18,788 nt of DNA, from positions 1 through 18,788 of the forward strand of contig JBBJOI010000049.1 of NCBI GenBank assembly GCA_037721555.1, written 5' to 3'. Positions 6,817-14,700 of the stretch are shown one piece after another (position 1 is the stretch's first letter; every line of letters begins with the position of its first letter). Both the position numbers and the translations under genes were made by a program. The notes under the pieces are model-generated. The model had not been told where the DNA came from, did not search any database, and was given only the letters and a program-made list of their open reading frames with translations. Origin of the DNA: Gaiellasilicea sp037721555 (lineage in GTDB: Bacteria; Actinomycetota; Thermoleophilia; Gaiellales; Gaiellaceae).

Positions 6817-7587
6817 CTAGCTGTTGTCAGCGACCAGCTTGAAGCGTGTCCCGGTGGGATCGGTGCACGCGGCGACCCGGCCGTACGGCGTGTCCTCGGC
6901 CGGCCGCTCGACCTGGCCGCCGAGCTCCACGACCCGCTCGAGTGCCGCGTCGGCGTCCTCGACCCGGAAGTAGACCGACCACGCGGCGGGCGTCCCTTCG
7001 GGCGTGTACGCCGTCGCGTCCATGATTCCGGCGAGAGCGTTGTCTCCTTCGCCGAGCGTCGTGTAGCGGAACTCCGGGGCGTCGCTCATCGTGTGGGCAT
7101 CCCACCTGAAGACGTCGCGGTAGAAGTCGACGGCGCGGTCGTAGTCGCGCGTGTGCAGCTCGAACCAGGCGCCGGTGCCGACCTCGTCCCGCACCTCGAA
7201 GCCCTTGACGGTGCCGGGCTGCCATGCTCCGACCCCGGCGTCGCCGGGATCGCCGATCATCGCGAACCGGCCGTTCTCGGCGACGTCCATCGGCGGGACG
7301 TGAACCTGGCCGCCGTTCGCGGCCGCGGCCTCGACCGTGCGCTCGATGTCGTCGGTCATCAGGTGGACGGTCCACGAGTCCGGCGCGCCTTGCGTCCCGT
7401 CGTTGTGCATGCAGCCGGCGACGTGCTGGCCGTCCTTCAGGAACGTGAAGTAGCCGCCTAGATCAGGCCCGGGCTCCTCCGGCGTCCAGCCGAAGAGCTG
7501 CCCGTAGAACTGCGACGCCTTGTCGGTGTCGGTGCTGTACAGGTCGATCCAGCACGGTGCGCCGACGACGAGTGTGGGTGCAGGCAT
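6817..7587 (-). CDS. Two-domain VOC (glyoxalase/bleomycin-resistance fold) protein
   Basis: 256-residue protein with two tandem VOC domains, similar to the actinobacterial CFP30B-like family. Domain 1 starts GAPCWIDLYSTDTDKASQFY and includes FGWTPEEPGPDLGGY. Domain 2 starts GTGAWFELHTRDYDRAVDFY and ends with GRVAACTDPTGTRFKLVAD. Such proteins bind small molecules or metals; the reaction here is unknown. I chose ATG 7587 because an AAGGAG ribosome binding site lies 7-8 bases before it; the frame remains open to an ATG at 7653, but those 22 codons contain the Shine-Dalgarno and no family similarity. It shares ancestry with the deleted VOC gene at 5011-5190, so the two copies flank the MazE-VapC-EamA block. 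Confidence 0.88.
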   Translation of the reverse strand: MPAPTLVVGAPCWIDLYSTDTDKASQFYGQLFGWTPEEPGPDLGGYFTFLKDGQHVAGCMHNDGTQGAPDSWTVHLMTDDIERTVEAAAANGGQVHVPPMDVAENGRFAMIGDPGDAGVGAWQPGTVKGFEVRDEVGTGAWFELHTRDYDRAVDFYRDVFRWDAHTMSDAPEFRYTTLGEGDNALAGIMDATAYTPEGTPAAWSVYFRVEDADAALERVVELGGQVERPAEDTPYGRVAACTDPTGTRFKLVADNS

Positions 7588-7704
7588 GGTGCGCTCCTTC
7601 TGTCGTGAGTGACGAATGTCTCCCGTACGACCGCCGGGGTGGTTAGAACTCATCGGGTACGTTGGCCGAACCTCAGGATCACGAGCATCGCCACGATGCG
7701 CCGA

Positions 7705-8223
7705 TCACCTGCATCGAACGCCGATCCCCTTGCAGAGCCGCCGATGGAGATCCTCCCACGCCGGTGGCTCCCCGGGTCGCCGAGATGGTGTCTCGCGCGC
7801 CGCGCGGGTCGACAGCAGCCGTGGCAACGGCGTCACGCCGACGCGGGGCAGATCGAGCCGGCCCGCGTCCCAGCAGACGCCGACCGTGGGGTCGCTGCTG
7901 ACCTCGCCGTCGGCGTGTCCCCCGCACGCGGTGCGGAGGACGTCCACCTGCTGCTCGCGGATCCCGAGCAGTCCCTCCGTGTGCAGTGCCCGCGCGAGCT
8001 CCGCCGCCCGCGGCCCGTGCTGCGGGTCGTGCCCGTCGTTCTCGCGCATCGTGTCGTGCAGCAGCGCGAACAGGAAGACGACCGCCCGGTCGGCGCCCGG
8101 CTCGGCGTCGGCAAGCGCCAGGCCGAAGCCGCCGACCGTGCGCCAGTGCGTCTCGCCGTGGATATGAGATCCGATGCCGGTGCTGCGGCTGCGGACGGCC
8201 GTCAGGAGGGTCTCGAGCGTCAC
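7705..8223 (-). CDS. HD-domain metal-dependent hydrolase-like protein
   Basis: 172-residue protein with an HD-type metal site: His20, His22, His26 (HIHGETHW), His56-Asp57 (LFALLHDTMRENDGHDPQHG), His69 and a later GGHADG. The tail includes SSDPTVGVCWDAGRLDL and a GVTPLPRLLST segment, as in a recurrent bacterial HD family of unassigned function. HD proteins usually hydrolyse phosphate esters or nucleotides. The start is GTG 8223, preceded by an AGGA sequence. It is the last gene of the minus-strand unit, 45 bases downstream of the ARPP-1 gene, so it may be cotranscribed with it. Confidence 0.8.
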   Translation of the reverse strand: MTLETLLTAVRSRSTGIGSHIHGETHWRTVGGFGLALADAEPGADRAVVFLFALLHDTMRENDGHDPQHGPRAAELARALHTEGLLGIREQQVDVLRTACGGHADGEVSSDPTVGVCWDAGRLDLPRVGVTPLPRLLSTRAARETPSRRPGEPPAWEDLHRRLCKGIGVRCR

Positions 8224-8268
8224 CGTTCCGATCCTGCCCTACCTGCGCGTGCTCTATCGGCGCCTGCT

Positions 8269-9192
8269 CTACCGTCGCCGGCTGGGGCGCGCGATCTGCC
8301 CGCTGCGCTCGTCGCTCGTGAAGGCGCAGACCTGGATCAGCTCGTCCTCGAGCTCGAGGACGGAGCCGACGAGGCCGTGGCCGTGCAGGCGCACGTCCTC
8401 GCCGAGCCCGGCCGCAGGCCCACGCGCCCGCGCGGCCGCGTCGATTCCGCCGACGAACCCGTCGAGCCGTCCCTGCGAGGCCGGCCCGCGGTCGATGCGC
8501 TCGAGCGCGTCGAGCAGGTAGCCGGCGCGGAGCTTCGGGTAGAGGCGGGCGAACGCCTTCGGCCGAGAGACGTAGTCGAGGCAGAGAGCGTCCCCGAGCG
8601 CGAAGACGGCCCCGGACTGGCCGGGCTGGAGCGGGAATGCCCGTTCGAGGTCGCGCAGCTCGTCCTCTCTCGAGCGGAAGACGTCGGCCTGCGCGCCCGT
8701 CTTCGAGTGGACGCCCATCCGTGCGGACTTCGCTCGCACCTCGTCCCAGACCTCGCTCTGGGCGATCCCACGGGCGAGCGGCGTCGCGGCCAGTCGCTGC
8801 GCCTTGCGCCGGCGCAGCTCGGGGTGCGCCGCGTGCGGTGCAGCGGCGAAGTCGGCCGAGCGCCGATGCCAGCGGCCCTCCTCGACGCACGAGACGGGGA
8901 TCGGCAGCTTGCTCTGCGCCGGCACGAGCACGGTCATGTTCAGGATCCGGTTCTGCTTCGCGCCCAGGAGCTCCTCGCCGTCGTAGAGGAGGACGTTCCC
9001 GTCGGTCGGGTTCTCGACCGCGAGCTCGGGCACGGCGCCTGCCTCGCTCACCTCGCCGATGCGCAGGCCGAGCGGAAGCGCGTCCTCGAGCGTCGCGTAG
9101 CCGGCGACAGGCGTGCGCCGTGGGAAGATCGGTGCGATCACGATGCCGCGGTGCTCGACGGGCTCGCCGAGCTGGATGAAGGTGTCGATCAT
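8269..9192 (-). CDS. ARPP-1 domain protein, fused in frame to a brxC fragment
   Basis: From ATG 9192 this is a 307-residue protein with the ARPP-1 (DUF6569-like) domain, found associated with rhodanese-phosphatase and conflict or repair contexts. Its molecular function is not established. Landmarks are PIFP then YATLEDALPLG, the strand IGEVSEAGAVPELAVEN, the block DGEELLGAKQNRILN at residues 71-85, and IPVSCVEEGRW at 98-108. An AAAGGAG ribosome binding site precedes ATG 9192, but it lies in one arm of a 9-bp hairpin. The same frame is open upstream to the brxC start at 9504, so a 411-residue BrxC'-ARPP-1 fusion can also be read. The C-terminal 50 residues become Arg-rich and less family-like. 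Confidence 0.8.
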   Translation of the reverse strand: MIDTFIQLGEPVEHRGIVIAPIFPRRTPVAGYATLEDALPLGLRIGEVSEAGAVPELAVENPTDGNVLLYDGEELLGAKQNRILNMTVLVPAQSKLPIPVSCVEEGRWHRRSADFAAAPHAAHPELRRRKAQRLAATPLARGIAQSEVWDEVRAKSARMGVHSKTGAQADVFRSREDELRDLERAFPLQPGQSGAVFALGDALCLDYVSRPKAFARLYPKLRAGYLLDALERIDRGPASQGRLDGFVGGIDAAARARGPAAGLGEDVRLHGHGLVGSVLELEDELIQVCAFTSDERSGQIARPSRRR

Positions 9193-9504
9193 GGGACTCC
9201 TTTCGTTTCCCAAGGAGTCCGCGGGAAGGCACCGCACGAGATGCGATTTGCCGCTGCCGTAGAACCCACTCACCCAAACGGCTGGCTGCTGCGCCTGGCT
9301 GGCGTTGAGATTGGTGAGAAAGCTGCCTAAAATCCGCTCCAGGCCTCGGGCATACTCGCCCTCGCAGACGAAGCTCTTCAGCTCCCACTGCAGAACGTCC
9401 CATTGATCCGTGGTCGTCGGGCGGAAAACCTTGGCTACCCCATCGTTGGGGATTCTTGTGCCGGTGGGGTCCCGGTAGAAGAGCTCTCGGTTCGTGATCG
9501 TCAT
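9193..9504 (-). pseudogene. brxC: Truncated 5' part of brxC (BREX ATPase), in frame with ARPP-1
   Basis: BrxC is the large (about 1200 residue) AAA-type ATPase of BREX phage defence. Here only the N-terminus remains. From ATG 9504 it reads ITNRELFYRD at residues 3-12, DGVAKVFRP at 21-29, WELKSFVCEGEY at 40-51, and VWVSGFYGSGKSHLVR at 76-91, containing the Walker A motif at 80-87. After Arg91 the similarity stops and the frame passes through 13 codons into the ARPP-1 ATG. No Walker B or later motif is present, so it cannot hydrolyse ATP. The start overlaps the brxB stop as ATGA and has an AGGAG site, so translation initiation has been kept. Confidence 0.8.
9194..9220 (-). promoter_or_regulatory. 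Hairpin enclosing the ARPP-1 ribosome binding site
   Basis: On the minus strand GGACTCCTT (9220-9212) pairs perfectly with AAGGAGTCC (9202-9194) across a 9-base loop. The 3' arm contains the AAGGAG Shine-Dalgarno of ATG 9192. In the mRNA this would block independent initiation at ARPP-1 unless ribosomes translating from brxC' open it. Confidence 0.6.
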
Positions 9505-10061
9505 CGACCGCTCCTGTTTGGCGTGATCGGTGTTGCCAGGTAGTTCCACCCGTCGCGCGCGTCGAGCAGCCGGTAGCTATTGCCCTCGTGCTCACCCGGG
9601 AAAAAGACGAGCAGTCGGCCGGCGACCGCGTCGTTGACGGCGTTCAGTAGAGCCGAGACCTTCACTCTATCGCCGAGACCAAACAGCGTGCCCGAGCCGA
9701 CAAGGCCAACGACCCCGTCAGGGTCACGGTACTGGCCGAGTTGGGTTCGTACGTCTGTGACCAAGTGCTCGAAGAAAGCCGGCAGCGCCGTCTCGAGTAG
9801 GTCAGGCGATTCGAAGTACTGCTCGCGGTACTCGTGATTGGCCATCCAATCTTCGAACGATTTGGTGATGTCGACCAGTGCCCATGCGTGCCCGGCCTCT
9901 TTCGTGGCGACCTCGAAGCCTGTGAGATGGAGGCGTAGGCGCCGCTCGTGCTCGGGCGGATACACCGCCATCCACACGTGCTGCGCGGCCGCAAGGTTGT
10001 GTTGCCACGGTAGGGCCACGAACTTTCGATAGGCCGCAAGAAGATCATCGACGTAGCTCAC
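9501..10061 (-). CDS. brxB: BREX protein BrxB (DUF1788)
   Basis: 186-residue BrxB of the BREX phage-exclusion system; essential for BREX in studied type 1 systems, biochemical role unclear. Family landmarks are YRKFVALPWQ at residues 11-20, ERRLRLHLTGFEVATKEAGH at 39-58, WMANHEYREQYFESP at 72-86, and the strongly conserved C-terminus GRLLVFFPGEHEGNSYRLL (148-166) followed by DARDGWNYLATPIT. The protein appears full length. The GTG start at 10061 overlaps the brxA TGA as GTGA and is preceded by GGGAGAA. Its own stop overlaps the brxC' start as ATGA. The tight coupling is that of a functional operon, even though brxC downstream is truncated. Confidence 0.9.
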   Translation of the reverse strand: MSYVDDLLAAYRKFVALPWQHNLAAAQHVWMAVYPPEHERRLRLHLTGFEVATKEAGHAWALVDITKSFEDWMANHEYREQYFESPDLLETALPAFFEHLVTDVRTQLGQYRDPDGVVGLVGSGTLFGLGDRVKVSALLNAVNDAVAGRLLVFFPGEHEGNSYRLLDARDGWNYLATPITPNRSGR

Positions 10062-10831
10062 AAGAGTTCTCCCTCGAACGGACGAAGGAGCTCGTGGAAG
10101 CTCACGTCGATGACGCCGCCGGCATGGCGGAACTCGATCAAGCCGCGCTGCGATGCGCTGAAGGCTAGGTCGACCAGATGAGACCTCGGCTGGTCGAGTA
10201 CCTGGGCCCAGAATGTTTCGAACAGCGCCTGTCCGCTGACACCCTGAAGATGGCCGAGCAGCAGCGCGTACGCGACGTTGGCTGGGCGACATACCGCGCG
10301 AACACGCACTTTCTTCGTAGGTTCACCCGCGGCGAGGTGACCAGTCTGCTCCCATGATGAGAAGGTGTTCCGGCCGATCTTCGCCAACGTGCTCTCGCTG
10401 TAGCTGCCAGGGAAGTGGTCACCGACAGCCGTTGCGAGATTTCCGGACATGAGTGTCTCTCCATGAGAACACGAAAGGATCGCCGCCGAACTCGCTCGGA
10501 AGACCGAGTCGCGAGCGAGAGCACAAAGCCCTGCAAGCAAAGGCTGTGCCGACGAATCGTCCGCCCAAAGATCACGGAGCGCCCGGAAGAGAATCGAATC
10601 GGGTCGAAGCAAGTACAGCTCTTTCAGGTACCGGAAGGTTCGCCGACGAGCGCCATCGGTCTTCTTGCTCAGTACGTTCTGTTCCAGAGCCGCCTGGCGG
10701 TATTCGATGTGTGGCGCGCTTGTCGGGACAGCGGTGAGAAGCGACGCGAGGGTCTCGACGCCGATGGTGTGGCTCGTGTTCGTGCCGCCGCTCATTTCGC
10801 CGGGCGTAATCTCCACCGGCTGTGCGATCAA
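10058..10831 (-). CDS. brxA: BREX protein BrxA (DUF1819)
   Basis: 257-residue BrxA, a small helical DNA-binding component of BREX. Landmarks are VLSKKTDGARRRTFRYLKEL at residues 53-72, LLAGLCALARDSVFR near 98-112, RNTFSSWEQTGHL at 154-166, and a KKVRVRA strand followed by ANVAYALLLGHLQG. I chose the TTG at 10831 because it overlaps the stop of the 46-aa ORF upstream as TTGA, matching the 4-base overlaps of all other junctions in this operon. ATG 10795, giving 245 residues, is the alternative and keeps the whole conserved part. The protein looks intact. Base composition is visibly less GC-rich (about 57% by hand over 10441-10500, against about 67% over 13801-13860), consistent with acquisition. 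Confidence 0.87.
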   Translation of the reverse strand: MIAQPVEITPGEMSGGTNTSHTIGVETLASLLTAVPTSAPHIEYRQAALEQNVLSKKTDGARRRTFRYLKELYLLRPDSILFRALRDLWADDSSAQPLLAGLCALARDSVFRASSAAILSCSHGETLMSGNLATAVGDHFPGSYSESTLAKIGRNTFSSWEQTGHLAAGEPTKKVRVRAVCRPANVAYALLLGHLQGVSGQALFETFWAQVLDQPRSHLVDLAFSASQRGLIEFRHAGGVIDVSFHELLRPFEGELL

Positions 10832-10968
10832 TTACACGCCCCGGCGGCTACGGACGCCAAGGTCACGACGTGCCATGCGTCGTCGCGCATGGGGTTCAGG
10901 CACGCGCAGAAATGCTGAGCGAATGCCTGCTCCGCGTGATCAGAATGTAAGGCATGCCGAGTGCTCAT
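10828..10968 (-). CDS. 46-aa ORF linking the metallopeptidase gene to brxA
   Basis: Small protein of unknown function, 46 residues, with HFCACLNP in the middle (two Cys and several His) and a hydrophobic C-terminal WHVVTLASVAAGACN. I recognise no family. Support is positional: its ATG overlaps the metallopeptidase stop as ATGA (10965-10968), an AGAGAGG ribosome binding site lies about 5 bases before it, and its TGA overlaps the brxA TTG as TTGA (10828-10831). A spurious frame would rarely bridge two genes with 4-base overlaps at both ends. It may be a small partner protein or only a coupling ORF. Confidence 0.5.
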   Translation of the reverse strand: MSTRHALHSDHAEQAFAQHFCACLNPMRDDAWHVVTLASVAAGACN

Positions 10969-11447
10969 CCCGGCCTCTCTGCCAGCAGGCCGAGGTTGTA
11001 GAGCCGCCACGCATGTGACTCCTCACTGACGCCGAAGCGGTTCTCGCCGCCGGCCGAGCGGACAGCCGGCTCCGGCATCAGCAGGTTGGCGGCGAAGATG
11101 TTCGCCTCCCGCTCGAGCGCTCTCGTCTCCGGATCCACGCCGATCTCATCGGCCCGGCAGTAGATCGGCTTGACCGAACCCTCCAGGCACTGGCAGATCC
11201 AGTGGCCGAGCTCGTGGGCGATCGTGAAGCGGCGGCGCGGTTCCGGCTCGTCGGCGCGCACGAGGATGCGGCGCTCGGCCGGGAGCAGCATCCCGCTCAC
11301 CTCCAGGTCGTCGCGCACCTCGAAGGCCAGGCCCAGCAGGTCCTCCGCGATCGACTCGACGGGAACGGGCAGCTCGTCGCCGCCGAAGGCGGCGTGGTAG
11401 GCCTCCCGCAGCTGGTGTGCTCGTGGTTCGTCGTACTTCGAAGTCAT
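10965..11447 (-). CDS. ImmA/IrrE-family zinc metallopeptidase
   Basis: 160-residue protein from ATG 11447 with the zinc site HELGH at 78-82 (context RRRFTIAHELGHWI) and the third ligand Glu114 in ALEREANIFAANLLMPE, the standard ImmA/IrrE arrangement. Members such as ImmA and IrrE cleave DNA-binding repressors and thereby switch on mobile-element or DNA-damage responses. No Xre-type helix-turn-helix domain is fused and no repressor gene adjoins it. The frame is open upstream to 11663, but that part is not family-like. No clear ribosome binding site precedes the ATG. It heads the overlapping unit with the 46-aa ORF, brxA, brxB and brxC', suggesting it regulates or acts with the BREX remnant. 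Confidence 0.88.
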   Translation of the reverse strand: MTSKYDEPRAHQLREAYHAAFGGDELPVPVESIAEDLLGLAFEVRDDLEVSGMLLPAERRILVRADEPEPRRRFTIAHELGHWICQCLEGSVKPIYCRADEIGVDPETRALEREANIFAANLLMPEPAVRSAGGENRFGVSEESHAWRLYNLGLLAERPG

Positions 11448-11728
11448 GCTGCAATATCGAATGCGAGAAACGTTCGTTCCTCGCCTTGATGCGCTTGCCG
11501 CGGCGCAGCTGGCAGATCCCCGAGCAAAGACGCGGGCAGCGTACGAATCGGCGCGGCGAATCTTGTATTCGGCGCTTCCGTCCTGTCGCGAGTGCACGCG
11601 GCTTCTCAGCTGACAAGCACCAGCCGAAACGGCGCGCGTCGCTTGTCGTGGAATACCGGACACATCGTGGCGAGAGTCGGTGCGTGACGTGCGTAAGCGG
11701 CGACCGGCTCGTCGGCGACTCTTCCTAG
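11448..11728. other. 281-base divergent intergenic region
   Basis: Spacer between the minus-strand metallopeptidase unit and the plus-strand nuclease-helicase. It must hold both promoters, but I see no convincing -35/-10 pair or Shine-Dalgarno. It contains GACAAGC (11612-11618) paired with GCTTGTC (11641-11647), enclosing a smaller GCCG-AAA-CGGC hairpin, and a partly symmetric AAACGTTCGTT near 11468. Frames crossing it encode nothing recognisable. Confidence 0.5.
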
Positions 11729-14700
11729 ATGCACCTTCATACCGATCGCCTCTACCTCTCGCCGTCCGACGTCACGGCCTTCCTGGCCTGCGAGCACCTG
11801 ACGACGCTCTCGCTCGCGCACGCGCGTGGGGAGATCGAGCGGCCGGAGGTGCTGAACGAGCAGGCGGAGTTGATCTTCCGCAAGGGGCTCGAGCACGAGC
11901 ACGCCTACCTCGAGACGTTGCGCGCCGCCGGGCATTCCATCGCCGAGATCGAGTTCGACGGGCTCGACTGGGACGCGGCCCAAGAGCGCACGATCGCCGC
12001 CATGCGCGACGGCGCCGACGTCGTCTATCAGGGTGTCTTCGCTCACGACGGCTGGCGCGGCGTCGCCGACTTCCTCCTCCGCCGGCCGGACGGGACCTAC
12101 GAGGCGCTCGACACGAAGCTCGCGCGAACCGCCAAGCCCGCCTACATCCTCCAGCTTCTCTTCTACAACGAGCAGCTCGGGCGGATCCAGGGCCGCGAGC
12201 CCGCCCAGATCCACGTGCTGCTCGGCTCGGGCGAGCGGGCGAGCTTCCGGCCGCGTGAGTTCGCGGCCTACTACCGGCGCGTGCGCTCACGACTGGAAAA
12301 GTTCGTCGCGGAGACTCCTCTCACCGAGCCGTATCCGGTCAGCCACTGCTCGATCTGCACGTTCAAGCCGCGCTGTGACGCGCACTGGGACGCCGTCGAC
12401 CACCTCTCCCGCGTCGCCGGGCTCTACCGCACCCAGATCGAGAAGCTCGCCGGTGTCGGCATCACCACGCTCGCGCAGCTCGGCCGGGCGCCCGCGGAGC
12501 CCGCTCCGCCCGGGATGAACTCCGACTCCTGGGCGAAGAGTCGCGAGCAGGCCGAGCTCCAGCTGCACGCGCGCGTCACGGGGGAGGACGTCTACCGCCT
12601 GCTCCGGCCGCAGCCCGAGTCGGGCTTCGCACTGCTGCCCGATCCCTCGCCCGGCGACCTCTTCTTCGACTTTGAGGGCAACCCGTTCTGGGACAAGGAC
12701 GGGAGCCTCGAGTACCTCTGGGGGATCCTCGACGTCGAGCGCAACTTCACGCCGCTGCACGCGCACGATCACGAGACGGAGCGCCGGGCGTTCGAGACGT
12801 TCGTCGACCTCGTCCACGCGCGGCTCGCCGAGTTCCCGGACCTGCACGTCTACCACTACGCCGCGTACGAGATCACGGCGCTGAAGCGGCTGATGGGGCG
12901 CTACGGCACGCGCGAGGCCGAGCTCGACGACCTGCTCCGCCGGGACGTCTTCGTCGACCTCCTCCGCGTCGTCCGCAACGGCATCCGCGCGTCGCGGCCG
13001 GGCTACGGGCTGAAGGAGCTGGAGGCCTTCCTCGACTTCGAGCGCCAGGCCGAGGTGAAGGACGGCGGCGCCTCGATCGTCATCTTCGAGCAATGGATGC
13101 AGACGGGCGAGCAGAAGCTGCTCGACCAGATCGACGCGTACAACCGCGAGGACTGCATCGCGACGCTCCTCCTCCGCGACTGGCTGCTCGAGCGGCGCGG
13201 CGAGGCGCTCGAGCAGTTCGGGCCGTTTCCCCTGCCCGAGCCGAAGGAGCCGAAGCCGATTCCAGAGGCGAAGGCTGAGCGCGCGGCTCTAAGGGCGCAG
13301 CTGCTCGACGCCCGCGAGGAGCTCGCTGCCCAACTCCTCGACTACCACGACCGCGAGCGCAAGCCCGTCTGGTGGGCCTTCTTCGACCGGCTCGAGATGA
13401 CCCCGGCGGAGCTCGTCGAGGACGCGGAGTCGATCGGGCGCCTGCAACCGACCGGCGAGCGCCGGCCGGAAAAGCGCTCGGTCGCCCACGTGCTCACCTA
13501 CCCGCCACAGGAGCACAAGCTCGGGCAGGAACAGGACACCTTCGATCCGGCGACGGGAAGCAAGCCGGGAGACATCCTCGAGCTCGACCGGGAGGCGCGC
13601 CGGCTCGTGCTCAAGCGCGGACCGTCGCTCGAGGACGTGCCTCTGCCCGAGGCGCTGATCCCCGGCGATCCCTACCGGACGCCCGAGCAGGAGGCCGCCC
13701 TGATGCGGCTCGGCCGCTCCCTCCTCGCCCGCGACCACCGCTACCCGGCGCTCGAGTCGATCCTTCGTCGCGAACCGTTCCCGCACCCGGTACAGGCGGC
13801 CGATCTCGACGAGCTGAAGCGGCTCGTGCTCTCCCTCGACGGCCGCCACCTCGTCATCCAGGGGCCACCCGGCTCGGGCAAGACGTGGACGTCCGGCCGG
13901 CTGATCGCGCACCTGCTCGCGCACGGGAAGACCGTCGGAGTCGCCTCGACGAGCCACAAGGCGATCCACACCCTGCTCGACGCCGTGATCCAGGGCGCGG
14001 GCGAGCTCGGGATCTCCTTCGACGGGCGCAAGAAGGCGAGCGCAGGCAACCCGGAGTCGTACTACGAGGCCGCGCCAATTGGGGACGTCGAGGAGTCCGA
14101 TGACGTGATCGGCGCCGACCTCGCCGCCGGCACCGCGTGGCTCTTCGCGCGAGAGAACCAGCAGGTCGACTACCTGTTCGTCGACGAGGCGGGGCAGGTG
14201 TCGCTCGCCGACGCGCTCGCGATGGGGACGGCGGCGCGGAACGTCGTCCTCGTGGGCGACCCGCAGCAGCTCGACCAGGTGCTGCAGGGGACGCACCCGG
14301 CCGGCAGCGGCGCCTCCGTCCTGCGCCACCTGCTCGGCGAGCACGCGACGGTGCCCGCCGACCGCGGCGTCTTCCTCGAGCGGACGTACCGGCTCCACCC
14401 CGACGTCTGCGGCTACATCTCGGAGGAGTTCTACGAGGGGCGGCTCGAGCCGGCCGAGGCGGCGCGGGCGCGGACGACGCCGCTGGGAACAGGATTGCGC
14501 TACCTCCCCGTCGAGCACAGCGGGAACCGCCAGGAGTCGCCCGAGGAGGTGGAGGCCGTGCGCGCGGAGGTCGCCCGGCTGCGCGCCCACGGGCTCGAGG
14601 ACGTGCTCGTCGTCTCGCCGTACAACGCGCAGGTGAACGCGCTCAGGGAGGCGTTGCCCGGCGTGCGCGTCGGCACGGTGGACAAGTTCCAGGGGCAGGA

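Noticed and set aside
5820..6842. 340-codon plus-strand frame across the transporter and G-rich stretch
   Set aside because: Arg/Gly-rich, driven by the homopolymers; the EamA frame explains the DNA.
7609..9330. Long plus-strand open frame (573 codons) opposite the HD, ARPP-1 and brxC' genes
   Set aside because: It crosses three recognisable minus-strand genes, is rich in Arg/Ala/Glu as expected from the complement of GC-rich coding DNA, and shows no motif.
7679..9595. Long minus-strand open frame (638 codons) in another frame
   Set aside because: Arg-rich throughout and covers HD and ARPP-1, which are readable with family motifs in their own frames.
11460..11480. Possible LexA/SOS box near AAACGTTCGTT
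   Set aside because: It does not fit the actinobacterial CGAAC-n4-GTTCG consensus and the symmetry is partial.
11417..11728. Plus-strand 103-codon frame in the spacer before the nuclease-helicase
   Set aside because: No family resemblance, no ribosome site, and it overlaps the start of the metallopeptidase gene on the other strand.
13289..14590. 433-codon minus-strand frame inside the nuclease-helicase gene
   Set aside because: It is antisense to intact helicase motifs and has no recognisable domain.
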